Shown here: positions 1-5,732 of the stretch, one piece after another
Layout of the letters: every line of letters begins with the position of its first letter
Position numbering within the stretch: position 1 is the first letter of the stretch
Origin: Massilia sp.
Lineage (GTDB): Bacteria > Pseudomonadota > Gammaproteobacteria > Burkholderiales > Burkholderiaceae_D
DNA length: 5,732 bases
NCBI GenBank assembly: GCA_003484545.1
Contig: DNCF01000288.1
Location: 1-5,732 of the forward strand
Reading direction: 5' to 3'
Translations under genes and position numbers: made by a program
Notes under the pieces: generated by a model
The model's database searches: none
Seen by the model: only the letters and a program-made list of their open reading frames with translations
Told to the model about the DNA's origin: nothing

Positions 1-18
1 TGCGGCCCGCGGGCCGCA
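1..18. repeat. 18-bp perfect palindrome at left edge
   Basis: Bases 1-18 equal their own reverse complement (TGCGGCCCG followed by CGGGCCGCA). No T-run follows, so it is not a standard intrinsic terminator. It lies 23 bp before the DUF502 start codon and may be the tail of a hairpin or of a gene mostly off the window. The palindrome is certain; its role is unknown. Confidence 0.5.
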
Positions 19-41
19 GCAATAAGAACAACGAGAATTCG

Positions 42-629
42 ATGCGCAAATACTTCCTTACCGGCCTCTTGATCCTGGTGCCCCTGGCCATCACGGCCTG
101 GGTCCTCAGCATGGTCATCGGCACGCTCGACCAGTCGCTGCTGTTCGTGCCGGAGCGCTGGCAGCCGCGCACCCTGTTCGGCACCGACATCCCCGGCATC
201 GGTGCGATCCTGACGATCGCCATCGTGTTCCTGACCGGCCTGCTGACCAACAACCTGGTCGGCAACTACATCGTGCGCCTGGGCGAGCGCCTGCTCAAGC
301 GCATCCCTGTCGTCAGCTCGCTGTACGGCAGCGTCAAGCAGGTGTCGGACACGCTGTTCTCTTCCTCGGGCAACGCGTTCCGCCAGGCCGTCCTGATTCC
401 CTATCCGCATGCGGATTCGTACACGATCGCGTTCCTGACCGGCGTGCCGGGCGGCGACGTGAAGAACCACCTGGTCGGCGAGTACGTCAGCGTCTACGTG
501 CCGACGACCCCGAACCCGACCTCCGGCTTCTTCCTGATGATGGAACGCAGCAAGGTCGTCGAGCTGGACATGACGGTCGACGCCGCACTCAAATATATCG
601 TCTCGATGGGCGTCGTGGCGCCGGAATAA
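42..629 (+). CDS. DUF502 family inner-membrane protein
   Basis: This encodes a 195-residue conserved membrane protein of the DUF502 family, whose biochemical role is not established. Two hydrophobic helices are visible, at about residues 5-28 and 52-72, followed by a soluble C-terminal half. Family-typical stretches are IPVVSSLYGSVKQ (88-100) and YVPTTPNPTSGFF (152-164). The length matches the usual size of about 200 residues. The ATG at 42 is chosen because the first helix begins almost at once (MRKYFLTGLL); a weak purine stretch GAGA lies 5 bases upstream. It precedes aspS on the same strand by 69 bp with no terminator between, so co-transcription is likely. This neighbour pair recurs in Betaproteobacteria (recalled, not searched). 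Family call is firm; function is unknown. Confidence 0.9.
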   Translation: MRKYFLTGLLILVPLAITAWVLSMVIGTLDQSLLFVPERWQPRTLFGTDIPGIGAILTIAIVFLTGLLTNNLVGNYIVRLGERLLKRIPVVSSLYGSVKQVSDTLFSSSGNAFRQAVLIPYPHADSYTIAFLTGVPGGDVKNHLVGEYVSVYVPTTPNPTSGFFLMMERSKVVELDMTVDAALKYIVSMGVVAPE

Positions 630-687
630 ACGAAACAAGCACAAGGCCGCCGCTCGATGGCGGTGCAATCGAAACACCAACCTGGAA

Positions 688-693
688 TAGAGA
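688..693 (+). promoter_or_regulatory. Ribosome binding site deciding the aspS start
   Basis: TAGAGA lies 5 bases before the ATG at 699. An in-frame ATG at 657 would add 14 residues, but they look nothing like the usual AspRS N-terminus, and that ATG falls in the loop of a small hairpin (646-664). The 699 start is therefore preferred. Confidence 0.5.
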
Positions 694-698
694 AAAAT

Positions 699-2501
699 AT
701 GTCTTCCATGCGTACTCACTACTGCGGCCTCGTCACCGAAGAGCTGCTGGGCCAAACCGTCAGCCTGTGCGGCTGGGTGCACCGTCGCCGCGACCACGGC
801 GGCGTCATCTTCATCGACCTGCGCGACCGTGAAGGCCTGGTGCAGGTCGTCTGCCATCCGGACAACGCGGATGTGTTCAAGGCCGCCGAGCACGTGCGCA
901 ACGAGTACTGCCTGCGCATCACCGGCACCGTGGTCAACCGCCTGGAAGGCACGGCCAACGCCAACCTGAAGTCGGGCAAGATCGAGATCAACACCACCAA
1001 GCTGGAAGTGCTGAACCCGTCGGTGCCGGTGCCGTTCCAGCTGGACGACGACAACCTGTCGGAAACCACCCGCCTGACGCACCGCGTGCTCGACCTGCGC
1101 CGCCAGCAGATGCAGCACAACCTGCGCCTGCGCTATAAAGTGTCGATGGAAGTGCGCAAGTACCTCGACAACCTGGGCTTCATCGACATCGAGACCCCGA
1201 TGCTGACCAAGTCGACCCCGGAAGGCGCACGCGACTACCTGGTGCCGTCGCGCGTCAACCCGGGCAACTTCTTCGCGCTGCCGCAGTCGCCGCAGCTGTT
1301 CAAGCAGCTGCTGATGGTCTCGAACTTCGACCGCTACTACCAGATCACCAAGTGCTTCCGCGACGAAGACCTGCGCGCCGACCGCCAGCCGGAATTCACC
1401 CAGATCGACTGCGAAACCTCGTTCCTGACCGAACAGGAAATCCGTGACCTGTTCGAAGACATGATGCGCGTCGTCTTCAAGAACGCCGCCGGCATCGACC
1501 TGCCGAACCCGTTCCCGGTGATGGACTTCGCCACCGCGATGGGCAAGTACGGCTCGGACAAGCCTGACATGCGCGTCAAGCTCGAGTTCACCGAACTGAC
1601 CGAACTGATGAAGTCGGTCGAGTTCAAGGTCTTCAACAGCGCCGCCAACATGCCGAACGGCCGCGTGGTCGGCCTGCGCGTGCCGCAGGGCGGCTCGATG
1701 CCGCGTTCGGAAATCGACGCGTACACCCAGTTCGTCGCCATCTACGGCGCCAAGGGCCTGGCCTACATCAAGGTCAACGAAAAGGCCAAGGGCCGCGATG
1801 GCCTGCAGTCGCCGATCGTCAAGAACATCTCGGACGAAGTGCTGGCCCAGGTGCTGGAGCTGACCGGCGCCCAGGACGGCGACCTGATCTTCTTCGGCGC
1901 CGACAAGGCGAAGGTCGTCAACGACGCCATGGGCGCGCTGCGCGTGAAGATCGGCCACTCGGAATTCGGCAAGAAGGCCGGCCTGTTCGACGACGTCTGG
2001 GCGCCGCTGTGGGTGATCGACTTCCCGATGTTCGAGTACGACGAAGACGGCGACCGCTGGAACGCCACCCACCACCCGTTCACCGCGCCGAAGGATGGCC
2101 ACGAAGACATGCTCGAGACCAACCCGGGCGCCTGCGTCGCCAAGGCCTACGACATGGTCCTGAACGGCTGGGAACTGGGCGGCGGCTCGATCCGTATCCA
2201 CCGCGAAGAAGTCCAGAGCAAGGTGTTCCGCGCCCTGAAGATCGACGCCGAGGAAGCGCAGCTGAAGTTCGGCTTCCTGCTCGACGCCCTGCAGTACGGC
2301 GCGCCGCCGCACGGTGGCCTGGCCTTCGGCCTGGACCGCCTGATCACGCTGATGACCGGTTCGGAATCGATCCGCGACGTGATCGCCTTCCCGAAGACCC
2401 AGCGCGCGCAGGACCTCTTGACCAACGCGCCGTCGGAAGTCGACGAGAAGCAATTGAAGGAACTGCACATCCGCCTGCGCAACGAGCCGAAAGTCGGCTA
2501 A
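699..2501 (+). CDS. aspS: Aspartyl-tRNA synthetase, predicted non-discriminating
   Basis: This is a cytoplasmic class II aminoacyl-tRNA synthetase that charges tRNA with aspartate. The protein is 600 residues, close to the 590 of E. coli AspRS. Order: N-terminal OB-fold anticodon domain (about 1-110), catalytic core, bacterial GAD insertion (about 290-420), end of the core. Class II motif 2 is FRDEDLRADRQPEF (220-233) and motif 3 is GGLAFGLDRL (539-548); R221, E223 and R547 match the E. coli ATP-site residues R217, E219 and R537. The QSPQLFKQLLM (196-206) and GGGSIRIHREE (494-504) blocks are intact. The start at 699 gives MSSMRTHYCG, in line with the E. coli MRTEYCG start. His33 and Gly84 replace E. 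coli Leu30 and Lys81, the pattern known from Pseudomonas non-discriminating AspRS, so it may also charge tRNA-Asn for GatCAB (inference). An intrinsic terminator follows. Confidence 0.98.
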   Translation: MSSMRTHYCGLVTEELLGQTVSLCGWVHRRRDHGGVIFIDLRDREGLVQVVCHPDNADVFKAAEHVRNEYCLRITGTVVNRLEGTANANLKSGKIEINTTKLEVLNPSVPVPFQLDDDNLSETTRLTHRVLDLRRQQMQHNLRLRYKVSMEVRKYLDNLGFIDIETPMLTKSTPEGARDYLVPSRVNPGNFFALPQSPQLFKQLLMVSNFDRYYQITKCFRDEDLRADRQPEFTQIDCETSFLTEQEIRDLFEDMMRVVFKNAAGIDLPNPFPVMDFATAMGKYGSDKPDMRVKLEFTELTELMKSVEFKVFNSAANMPNGRVVGLRVPQGGSMPRSEIDAYTQFVAIYGAKGLAYIKVNEKAKGRDGLQSPIVKNISDEVLAQVLELTGAQDGDLIFFGADKAKVVNDAMGALRVKIGHSEFGKKAGLFDDVWAPLWVIDFPMFEYDEDGDRWNATHHPFTAPKDGHEDMLETNPGACVAKAYDMVLNGWELGGGSIRIHREEVQSKVFRALKIDAEEAQLKFGFLLDALQYGAPPHGGLAFGLDRLITLMTGSESIRDVIAFPKTQRAQDLLTNAPSEVDEKQLKELHIRLRNEPKVG

Positions 2502-2533
2502 GCACGCTCGGCCTTTCGGCTGGGTAGAATAGG

Positions 2534-2569
2534 GGCCGGAACCTGTCGCTGACGGGTTCCGGCCTTTTT
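2534..2569 (+). terminator. Rho-independent terminator after aspS
   Basis: A perfect 10-bp GC-rich stem (2534-2543 GGCCGGAACC with 2555-2564 GGTTCCGGCC) has an 11-base loop and is followed directly by TTTTT (2565-2569), then further T-rich sequence to 2579. It begins 33 bp after the aspS stop, and should separate aspS from nudB at least in part. Confidence 0.92.
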
Positions 2570-2583
2570 ATTGTTTGTTCCAC

Positions 2584-2587
2584 GGAG
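2584..2587 (+). promoter_or_regulatory. Ribosome binding site of nudB
   Basis: GGAG sits 8 bases before the GTG at 2596. This decides the start: an upstream in-frame TTG at 2575 would put the site inside the coding region and add seven atypical residues. Confidence 0.7.
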
Positions 2588-2595
2588 TACCCCGC

Positions 2596-3042
2596 GTGCA
2601 CAAGATTCCCGAATCCGTCCTCGTCGTCATCCATACGCTTGACATGGAAGTGCTGCTGATCGAGCGTGCCGACCGTCCGGGCTTCTGGCAATCGGTGACG
2701 GGTTCGCTCGACGCGCTGGACGAGCCGCTGCTGGAGACGGCTACGCGCGAACTCTTCGAGGAAACAGGGATTGTTGCAGATGGGGAAACAATCCGCTTGC
2801 GGGACTGGGGATTGTCCAATATTTACGAGATCTACCCGACCTGGCGCCACCGCTATGCGCCGGGCGTCACCCACAACACGGAACACGTCTTCTCCGTGTG
2901 CGTGCCGCGCGATATCCCCGTGGTCCTGAGCCCGCGCGAGCACCTGCGCTATGCCTGGCTGCCGTATCTCGAAGCGGCCGACCGCTGCTTTTCGTCCTCG
3001 AACGCGGAGGCGATCCTGCAATTGCCCCGTCATATCGACTAG
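2596..3042 (+). CDS. nudB: Dihydroneopterin triphosphate diphosphatase (Nudix)
   Basis: This is a Nudix hydrolase, predicted to remove pyrophosphate from dihydroneopterin triphosphate in folate synthesis. It is 148 residues from a GTG start, near the length of E. coli NudB. It begins MHKIPESVLVVI, then GFWQSVTGS (29-37), a NudB hallmark. The Nudix box spans 36-59 and ends RELFEETGI, with the metal-binding E52, E55 and E56 kept. The spacing from the first Gly (36) to the first Glu (43) is six residues instead of the canonical five; I recall the same in betaproteobacterial relatives. The C-terminal AWLPYLEAADRCFSSSN stretch is also family-like. It follows the aspS terminator, so it needs its own promoter or read-through; a TAGAAT hexamer at 2525-2530 is a weak -10 candidate without a clear -35. 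Bases 2760-2830 are AT-richer than the rest. NudB rather than another Nudix enzyme rests on GFWQSVTGS and the aspS neighbour. Confidence 0.88.
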   Translation: MHKIPESVLVVIHTLDMEVLLIERADRPGFWQSVTGSLDALDEPLLETATRELFEETGIVADGETIRLRDWGLSNIYEIYPTWRHRYAPGVTHNTEHVFSVCVPRDIPVVLSPREHLRYAWLPYLEAADRCFSSSNAEAILQLPRHID

Positions 3043-3070
3043 TTAACTTCGTTGGCGGCGGAACTATACT
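3043..3070 (+). promoter_or_regulatory. Sigma70-type promoter of the exported-protein gene
   Basis: TTAACT (3043-3048, 4 of 6 consensus) and TATACT (3065-3070, 5 of 6) are separated by 16 bp. The predicted transcript start is near 3077, about 30 bp before the ATG at 3108. It begins at the base after the nudB stop, so the downstream gene likely has its own transcript. Confidence 0.6.
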
Positions 3071-3097
3071 GGTTGGCAATATTTCGCCGACTTCAGC

Positions 3098-3103
3098 AAA
3101 GGG
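3098..3103 (+). promoter_or_regulatory. Ribosome binding site for the ATG at 3108
   Basis: AAAGGG lies 4 bases before the ATG at 3108. The reading frame is open back to at least 2898, inside nudB, but only the 3108 start has both this site and a signal peptide directly after it. Confidence 0.6.
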
Positions 3104-3107
3104 TTCC

Positions 3108-4364
3108 ATGCGTTCTTTCGCCGCCGGTCTCGCCACGTCTCTCCTCGTCCTTGCCCAGGGCGCGTTCGCCCAGACACGGATTCCCGATTCCTACCTCGAA
3201 CGCCTGAAGCTGGCCGAAGCGGCCACGGCATCCCTGCCGCCCGCCGTCTTCGGACAGCCCGGCGACCCGGCAATCGACCAGCTGGTGCTGGCGCATCGCA
3301 GCCCGCTCCAGCAGCTGGGGACGGCGCGCTCCATGGTGGGCGATACCGACGGCGCACATGTGGCCTTCGATGCCCTGCACCGGCGCGAGCGGCGCCATCC
3401 GCCCAGCACCGTGGGCCAGATGGCGCAGCTGGAGAATGCCGAGGCGGAAGACGCGATCGCGGCCATCGTGAGGGAGGCGCGTACGAAACGCATCGTGCTG
3501 ATCAACGAGGCCCACCACGTTCCCTTGCACCGGGCCTTTGCCCAGCGCCTGGCCGCCGAGCTGAAGAAGATCGGCTACAGCTACCTGGCTTGCGAGACCT
3601 TCAACGCGCGGGGCGCACAGGCGGCGAACGAGAAGCGCTACATCGGCCGCACGGATGGTTACTACGCGGCCGAGCCGGTGTTCGCCGGTTTCGTCAACGC
3701 GGCGCTGGTCGATGGCTGGAAACTGGTCGCCTACGAGCATGAAGGCGGACACGAAATACCGCCGGCCGAGCGTATGCGCATGCGCGAGGAAGTGCAAGCG
3801 CGTAACCTGGTCGAGCGCATCTTTGCGAAAGACAAGGACGCCAAGGTGCTGGCGTTCGTCGGCTTTGGCCATCTCTACAAGGCGCCCGAGCCCGAGCCAA
3901 AGATGGTCATGATGGGAGAGCATCTGCGCCGCATGACCGGCCTGCCGACGCTGCACATCGACCAGACCCCTTTCTTCGCCCATCCCGACGCGGCGGACGA
4001 GAATCCGCTGTACGCGCCGCTATTGGCCAAGTACCCGTCGAAGGATCCGATCATTCTCAGGAACAAGGATGGCAGCTATCCGATTGTGCTGGGCCTCGCC
4101 GGACGCGTCGACATGCAGGTGATCCACCCGCGCTACCCGATGCAGGACGGCCGGCCCGCCTGGCTGGCCACGCTTGCCGGGCGCAGCGCGGTGCCGGTAC
4201 CGAAGCACCTGCTGCCGGCCAGCGGCCGCCGCGTGGTCAAGGCGATTCCGGCCGGGGCGCCGCCTGATGCGGTGCCGACCGACATCCTGCTGTTGGAAGC
4301 AGGCAAGCCGGCGCCGGCCTTCATGCTGACCAAGGAGAAATACCGTTTCGAGACCGAGGATTGA
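3108..4364 (+). CDS. Exported protein with ChaN/TIKI/EreA-like motifs
   Basis: I do not recognise a named gene. The 418-residue protein starts with a signal peptide: hydrophobic residues 4-16 and a likely cleavage after AFA at 21, with no lipobox Cys. So it is predicted periplasmic or secreted. The central part (about 125-290) has spaced motifs recalling the ChaN / TIKI-TraB / erythromycin-esterase-like superfamily: RIVLINEAHHVPLHR (128-142), where the E-x-H-H core resembles the GE-x-H strand end; YLACETFN (159-166); a charged YEHEGG (209-214); RMREEVQARNL (224-234); and AFVGFGHLYK (249-258), resembling the late G-x-GH motif. This suggests metal or haem binding or hydrolysis, without a known substrate. 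The C-terminal third (about 300-418) shows no domain I know. The gene has its own promoter and no functional tie to nudB. Superfamily membership is an inference from motif spacing. Confidence 0.6.
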   Translation: MRSFAAGLATSLLVLAQGAFAQTRIPDSYLERLKLAEAATASLPPAVFGQPGDPAIDQLVLAHRSPLQQLGTARSMVGDTDGAHVAFDALHRRERRHPPSTVGQMAQLENAEAEDAIAAIVREARTKRIVLINEAHHVPLHRAFAQRLAAELKKIGYSYLACETFNARGAQAANEKRYIGRTDGYYAAEPVFAGFVNAALVDGWKLVAYEHEGGHEIPPAERMRMREEVQARNLVERIFAKDKDAKVLAFVGFGHLYKAPEPEPKMVMMGEHLRRMTGLPTLHIDQTPFFAHPDAADENPLYAPLLAKYPSKDPIILRNKDGSYPIVLGLAGRVDMQVIHPRYPMQDGRPAWLATLAGRSAVPVPKHLLPASGRRVVKAIPAGAPPDAVPTDILLLEAGKPAPAFMLTKEKYRFETED

Positions 4365-4379
4365 TAGCCGCTGTTCGCA

Positions 4380-4395
4380 TATAAGAATCTATGAT
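4380..4395 (+). promoter_or_regulatory. Possible promoter -10 region for the serine acetyltransferase
   Basis: The 74-bp gap before the ATG at 4439 holds an AT-rich island (about 4377-4404) with two -10-like hexamers, TATAAG (4380-4385) and TATGAT (4390-4395). A good -35-like TTGATA lies at 4361-4366, over the previous stop codon, but its spacing to them is 13 and 23 bp, both outside the normal range. A promoter is plausible here but not proven. Confidence 0.35.
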
Positions 4396-4438
4396 TAAAA
4401 TCGTTCGCGTTCCGCCTGCTCTGGAGTAGGCTGGCCAA

Positions 4439-5356
4439 ATGGACAACTACGACACGGAGCAGGCCGGCTCCAGCCCCTGGCACCTCGGCCCCATCATCGA
4501 CGCGCTGCGCACCTCGCGCGAGAAGACCCACAACATCCGCCATCAAGGCCGCGTGCGCGAATTACCCTCGCGTACGGTGCTGCGGCAGGTGATCGAGGGG
4601 ATCTCGGCGGCGTTGTTTCCCACCCATTACGGCCGTCCGGACCTGAACGACGAGAGCATCGATTATTTCGTCGGCGACACCCTGAACGTCGCGCTCGACC
4701 GCCTGGTCGAGCAGGTAAGGCGCGCCCTGCGTTTCAACCCGGAACTGGAGAACGCCGGCGAAGCCGAGCTGGCCGAACGGGCGCGCACCATCACGCGCGC
4801 CTTTGCCGCCAGCCTGCCGGAGATCCGCGCGCTGCTGGTGTCCGACGTGCAGGCCGCCCTGGCCGGCGACCCGGCCGCCAGTTCGGTGGCCGAGATCATG
4901 CTGTGCTATCCCGGCACCATTGCCGTGCTCTATCACCGCCTCGCGCATCGCCTGCACCGCCTCGGCACGCCGTTCCTGGCGCGCCTCGCGGCCGACATCG
5001 CGCATACCTTGACCGGCATCGACATCCACCCGGCGGCGCAAATCGGCGCCAGCTTCTTCATCGACCACGGCACCGGCGTCGTGATCGGGGAAACGGCAAT
5101 CCTCGGCCAGCGCGTGCGCCTCTACCAGGCCGTCACGCTCGGCGCGCGCCGCTTCCCGACCGACGAGCACGGCGCCCTGGTGAAGGGCGCGCCGCGCCAC
5201 CCGATCGTCGAGGACGACGTCGTCATCTATGCCGGCGCCACCATTCTCGGGCGCATCACGGTGGGGGCGGGGTCGACCATCGGCGGCAACGTCTGGCTCA
5301 CGCAAAGCGTGGCGCCGGGCAGCAACGTGACCCAGGCGCAGATGCGCGGCTGCTGA
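4439..5356 (+). CDS. epsC: Serine O-acetyltransferase, EpsC type
   Basis: This enzyme is predicted to acetylate L-serine with acetyl-CoA to O-acetylserine, the first step of cysteine synthesis, in the cytoplasm. The 305-residue protein has a long helical N-terminal part (about 1-190) and a left-handed beta-helix of hexapeptide repeats (about 195-292). Catalytic features of CysE-type enzymes are intact: DIHP at 195-198 (E. coli D143), DHGTGVVIGETA at 209-220 with H210 (E. coli H158), VTLGA at 232-236, and RHP at 253-255 with H254 (E. coli H193). The chain stops soon after the helix, ending QMRGC, and lacks the roughly 30-residue CysE tail that ends in Ile and docks into CysK. The start has a GGAGTAGG stretch (4423-4430) 8 bases upstream. 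epsC is the name used for this long-N-terminus subfamily; cysE in the broad sense is the alternative. Confidence 0.88.
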   Translation: MDNYDTEQAGSSPWHLGPIIDALRTSREKTHNIRHQGRVRELPSRTVLRQVIEGISAALFPTHYGRPDLNDESIDYFVGDTLNVALDRLVEQVRRALRFNPELENAGEAELAERARTITRAFAASLPEIRALLVSDVQAALAGDPAASSVAEIMLCYPGTIAVLYHRLAHRLHRLGTPFLARLAADIAHTLTGIDIHPAAQIGASFFIDHGTGVVIGETAILGQRVRLYQAVTLGARRFPTDEHGALVKGAPRHPIVEDDVVIYAGATILGRITVGAGSTIGGNVWLTQSVAPGSNVTQAQMRGC

Positions 5357-5366
5357 GGCGGTTGCC

Positions 5367-5397
5367 TCCCGCGGCCGGAGGCGCTCAGGCCGCGGGA
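5367..5397. terminator. GC-rich hairpin between convergent genes
   Basis: CCCGCGGCC (5368-5376) pairs perfectly with GGCCGCGGG (5388-5396); T5367-A5397 adds a pair, and GAG/CTC can pair inside the loop. It starts 11 bp after the epsC stop and contains the stop of the minus-strand gene. There is no T-run on either strand, so a bidirectional terminator role is likely from position but not from a full canonical signal. Confidence 0.5.
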
Positions 5398-5732
5398 CGC
5401 AGCGGCGTGTCGATACGGACCTGGCGGCCCGGGTGGGTATCAAGCAGGCGCGGGCCGGCGCCAAGCAGCCGTTCGCGCAGCGTGACGCCGCCTTCGCTCT
5501 CCGTGTGCTCGCCGCGGTAACGGCCGCGCCGGCGCAGTTCGGGCACGACCAGCTCGACCACGCCCTGCATGTCCTCGAACGCCAGCGCATAGGTCAAATT
5601 GAAGCCGTCGATCCCGGTCTCGTCCAGCCAGGCGATCAGCTCGTCGGCCACCTGGCGCGGGTCGCCCACGATCGTCGGGCCGCGCCCGCCCAGGCCGATG
5701 AACTGCGCCGCTTCGCGCACGGTCCAGCGGCG
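5385..5732 (-). CDS. LLM-class flavin-dependent monooxygenase, C-terminal part
   Basis: This is the last 115 residues of a gene whose start lies beyond the right edge; the frame is open to base 5732. The visible part reads RRWTVREAAQ, then GGRGPTIVGDPRQVADEL, a DGFNLTYA stretch and VVELVVPELRRRGRYR, then TLRERLLG near the end. This is the characteristic C-terminus of bacterial-luciferase-like monooxygenases of the NtaA/SnaA/DszA group, which use reduced FMN supplied by a reductase to oxidise diverse substrates, among them chelators and organosulfur compounds. A GTG at 5718-5720 is in frame but lies inside the conserved WTVRE stretch, so it is not the start. The gene converges on epsC with 28 bp between stops. 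Family is well supported; the substrate cannot be told from this part. Confidence 0.82.
   Translation of the reverse strand, partial: RRWTVREAAQFIGLGGRGPTIVGDPRQVADELIAWLDETGIDGFNLTYALAFEDMQGVVELVVPELRRRGRYRGEHTESEGGVTLRERLLGAGPRLLDTHPGRQVRIDTPLRPAA

Noticed and set aside
2..25. Possible C-terminal tail of an upstream gene, reading AARGPQQ and then a TAA stop.
   Set aside because: Seven codons are too few to identify a protein. An FmdB-type gene is often upstream of DUF502 in relatives, but this tail cannot confirm it.
646..664. Small hairpin (5 bp CCGCC/GGCGG plus one wobble) between the DUF502 gene and aspS.
   Set aside because: The stem is short and no T-run follows, so it is unlikely to terminate transcription.
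657..698. In-frame upstream ATG extending AspRS by 14 residues.
   Set aside because: The added residues do not look like AspRS, a better-placed site precedes 699, and the usual MRTHYCG-type N-terminus begins there.
2506..2525. Hairpin built on GCC/GGC just after the aspS stop.
   Set aside because: It depends on several G-T wobbles and has no T-run; the stronger terminator is 9 bp further on.
2009..2527. 172-codon open frame overlapping the 3' part of aspS.
   Set aside because: Its product is Arg/Pro-rich with no motif, as expected for an out-of-frame reading of GC-rich DNA inside a well-conserved gene.
3093..3983. 296-codon minus-strand open frame opposite the exported-protein gene.
   Set aside because: The plus strand has a signal peptide, promoter, ribosome site and motifs; the minus reading shows no recognisable domain.
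4391..4429. 12-codon open frame (MIKIVRVPPALE) just before epsC as a possible leader peptide.
   Set aside because: It contains no Cys or Ser codons to suit attenuation, has no clear ribosome site, and there is no alternative hairpin pair around it.
4562..5590. 342-codon minus-strand open frame opposite epsC that runs into the monooxygenase region.
   Set aside because: epsC has intact catalytic motifs on the plus strand, and the monooxygenase is read in another minus frame with clear family motifs.

Overview
This is a GC-rich chromosomal window with strong G/C preference at third codon positions. The AspRS sequence, and the order DUF502 membrane protein - aspS - nudB, are typical of Betaproteobacteria. 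Overall it looks most like Oxalobacteraceae (Massilia or a relative); that placement is inferred from recalled gene order and protein style, not from a search. I see no rRNA, tRNA, IS element, phage gene or CRISPR array.

Layout. Positions 1-41 hold an 18-bp perfect palindrome and the leader of the first gene. Positions 42-629 encode a two-helix DUF502 inner-membrane protein. Positions 699-2501 encode aspartyl-tRNA synthetase, probably co-transcribed with it across a 69-bp gap. A strong intrinsic terminator (2534-2569) closes aspS. nudB (dihydroneopterin triphosphate diphosphatase, folate pathway) follows from a GTG start at 2596 to 3042. A sigma70-like promoter just after nudB drives a 418-residue exported protein (3108-4364); its spaced motifs resemble the ChaN/TIKI/erythromycin-esterase-like group. 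After a short AT-rich gap comes an EpsC-type serine O-acetyltransferase (4439-5356). It converges on the C-terminal part of an LLM-class flavin-dependent monooxygenase on the minus strand (5385 to the right edge), with a GC-rich hairpin between the two stops.

How the genes fit together. The left half is housekeeping: translation, a folate step and a conserved membrane protein. The right half is more accessory: an exported protein of unknown role, the first committed step of cysteine synthesis, and a flavin monooxygenase whose family includes enzymes of organosulfur use. The last two could be linked through sulfur metabolism, but convergent orientation gives no operon support.

No clearly new multi-gene system is visible. 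The items most worth a second look are the exported ChaN/TIKI-like protein, the AspRS residues that predict a non-discriminating enzyme (hence tRNA-dependent asparagine formation), the serine acetyltransferase without the classical CysE tail, and a small AT-richer patch with a triple GGATTGT motif inside nudB.
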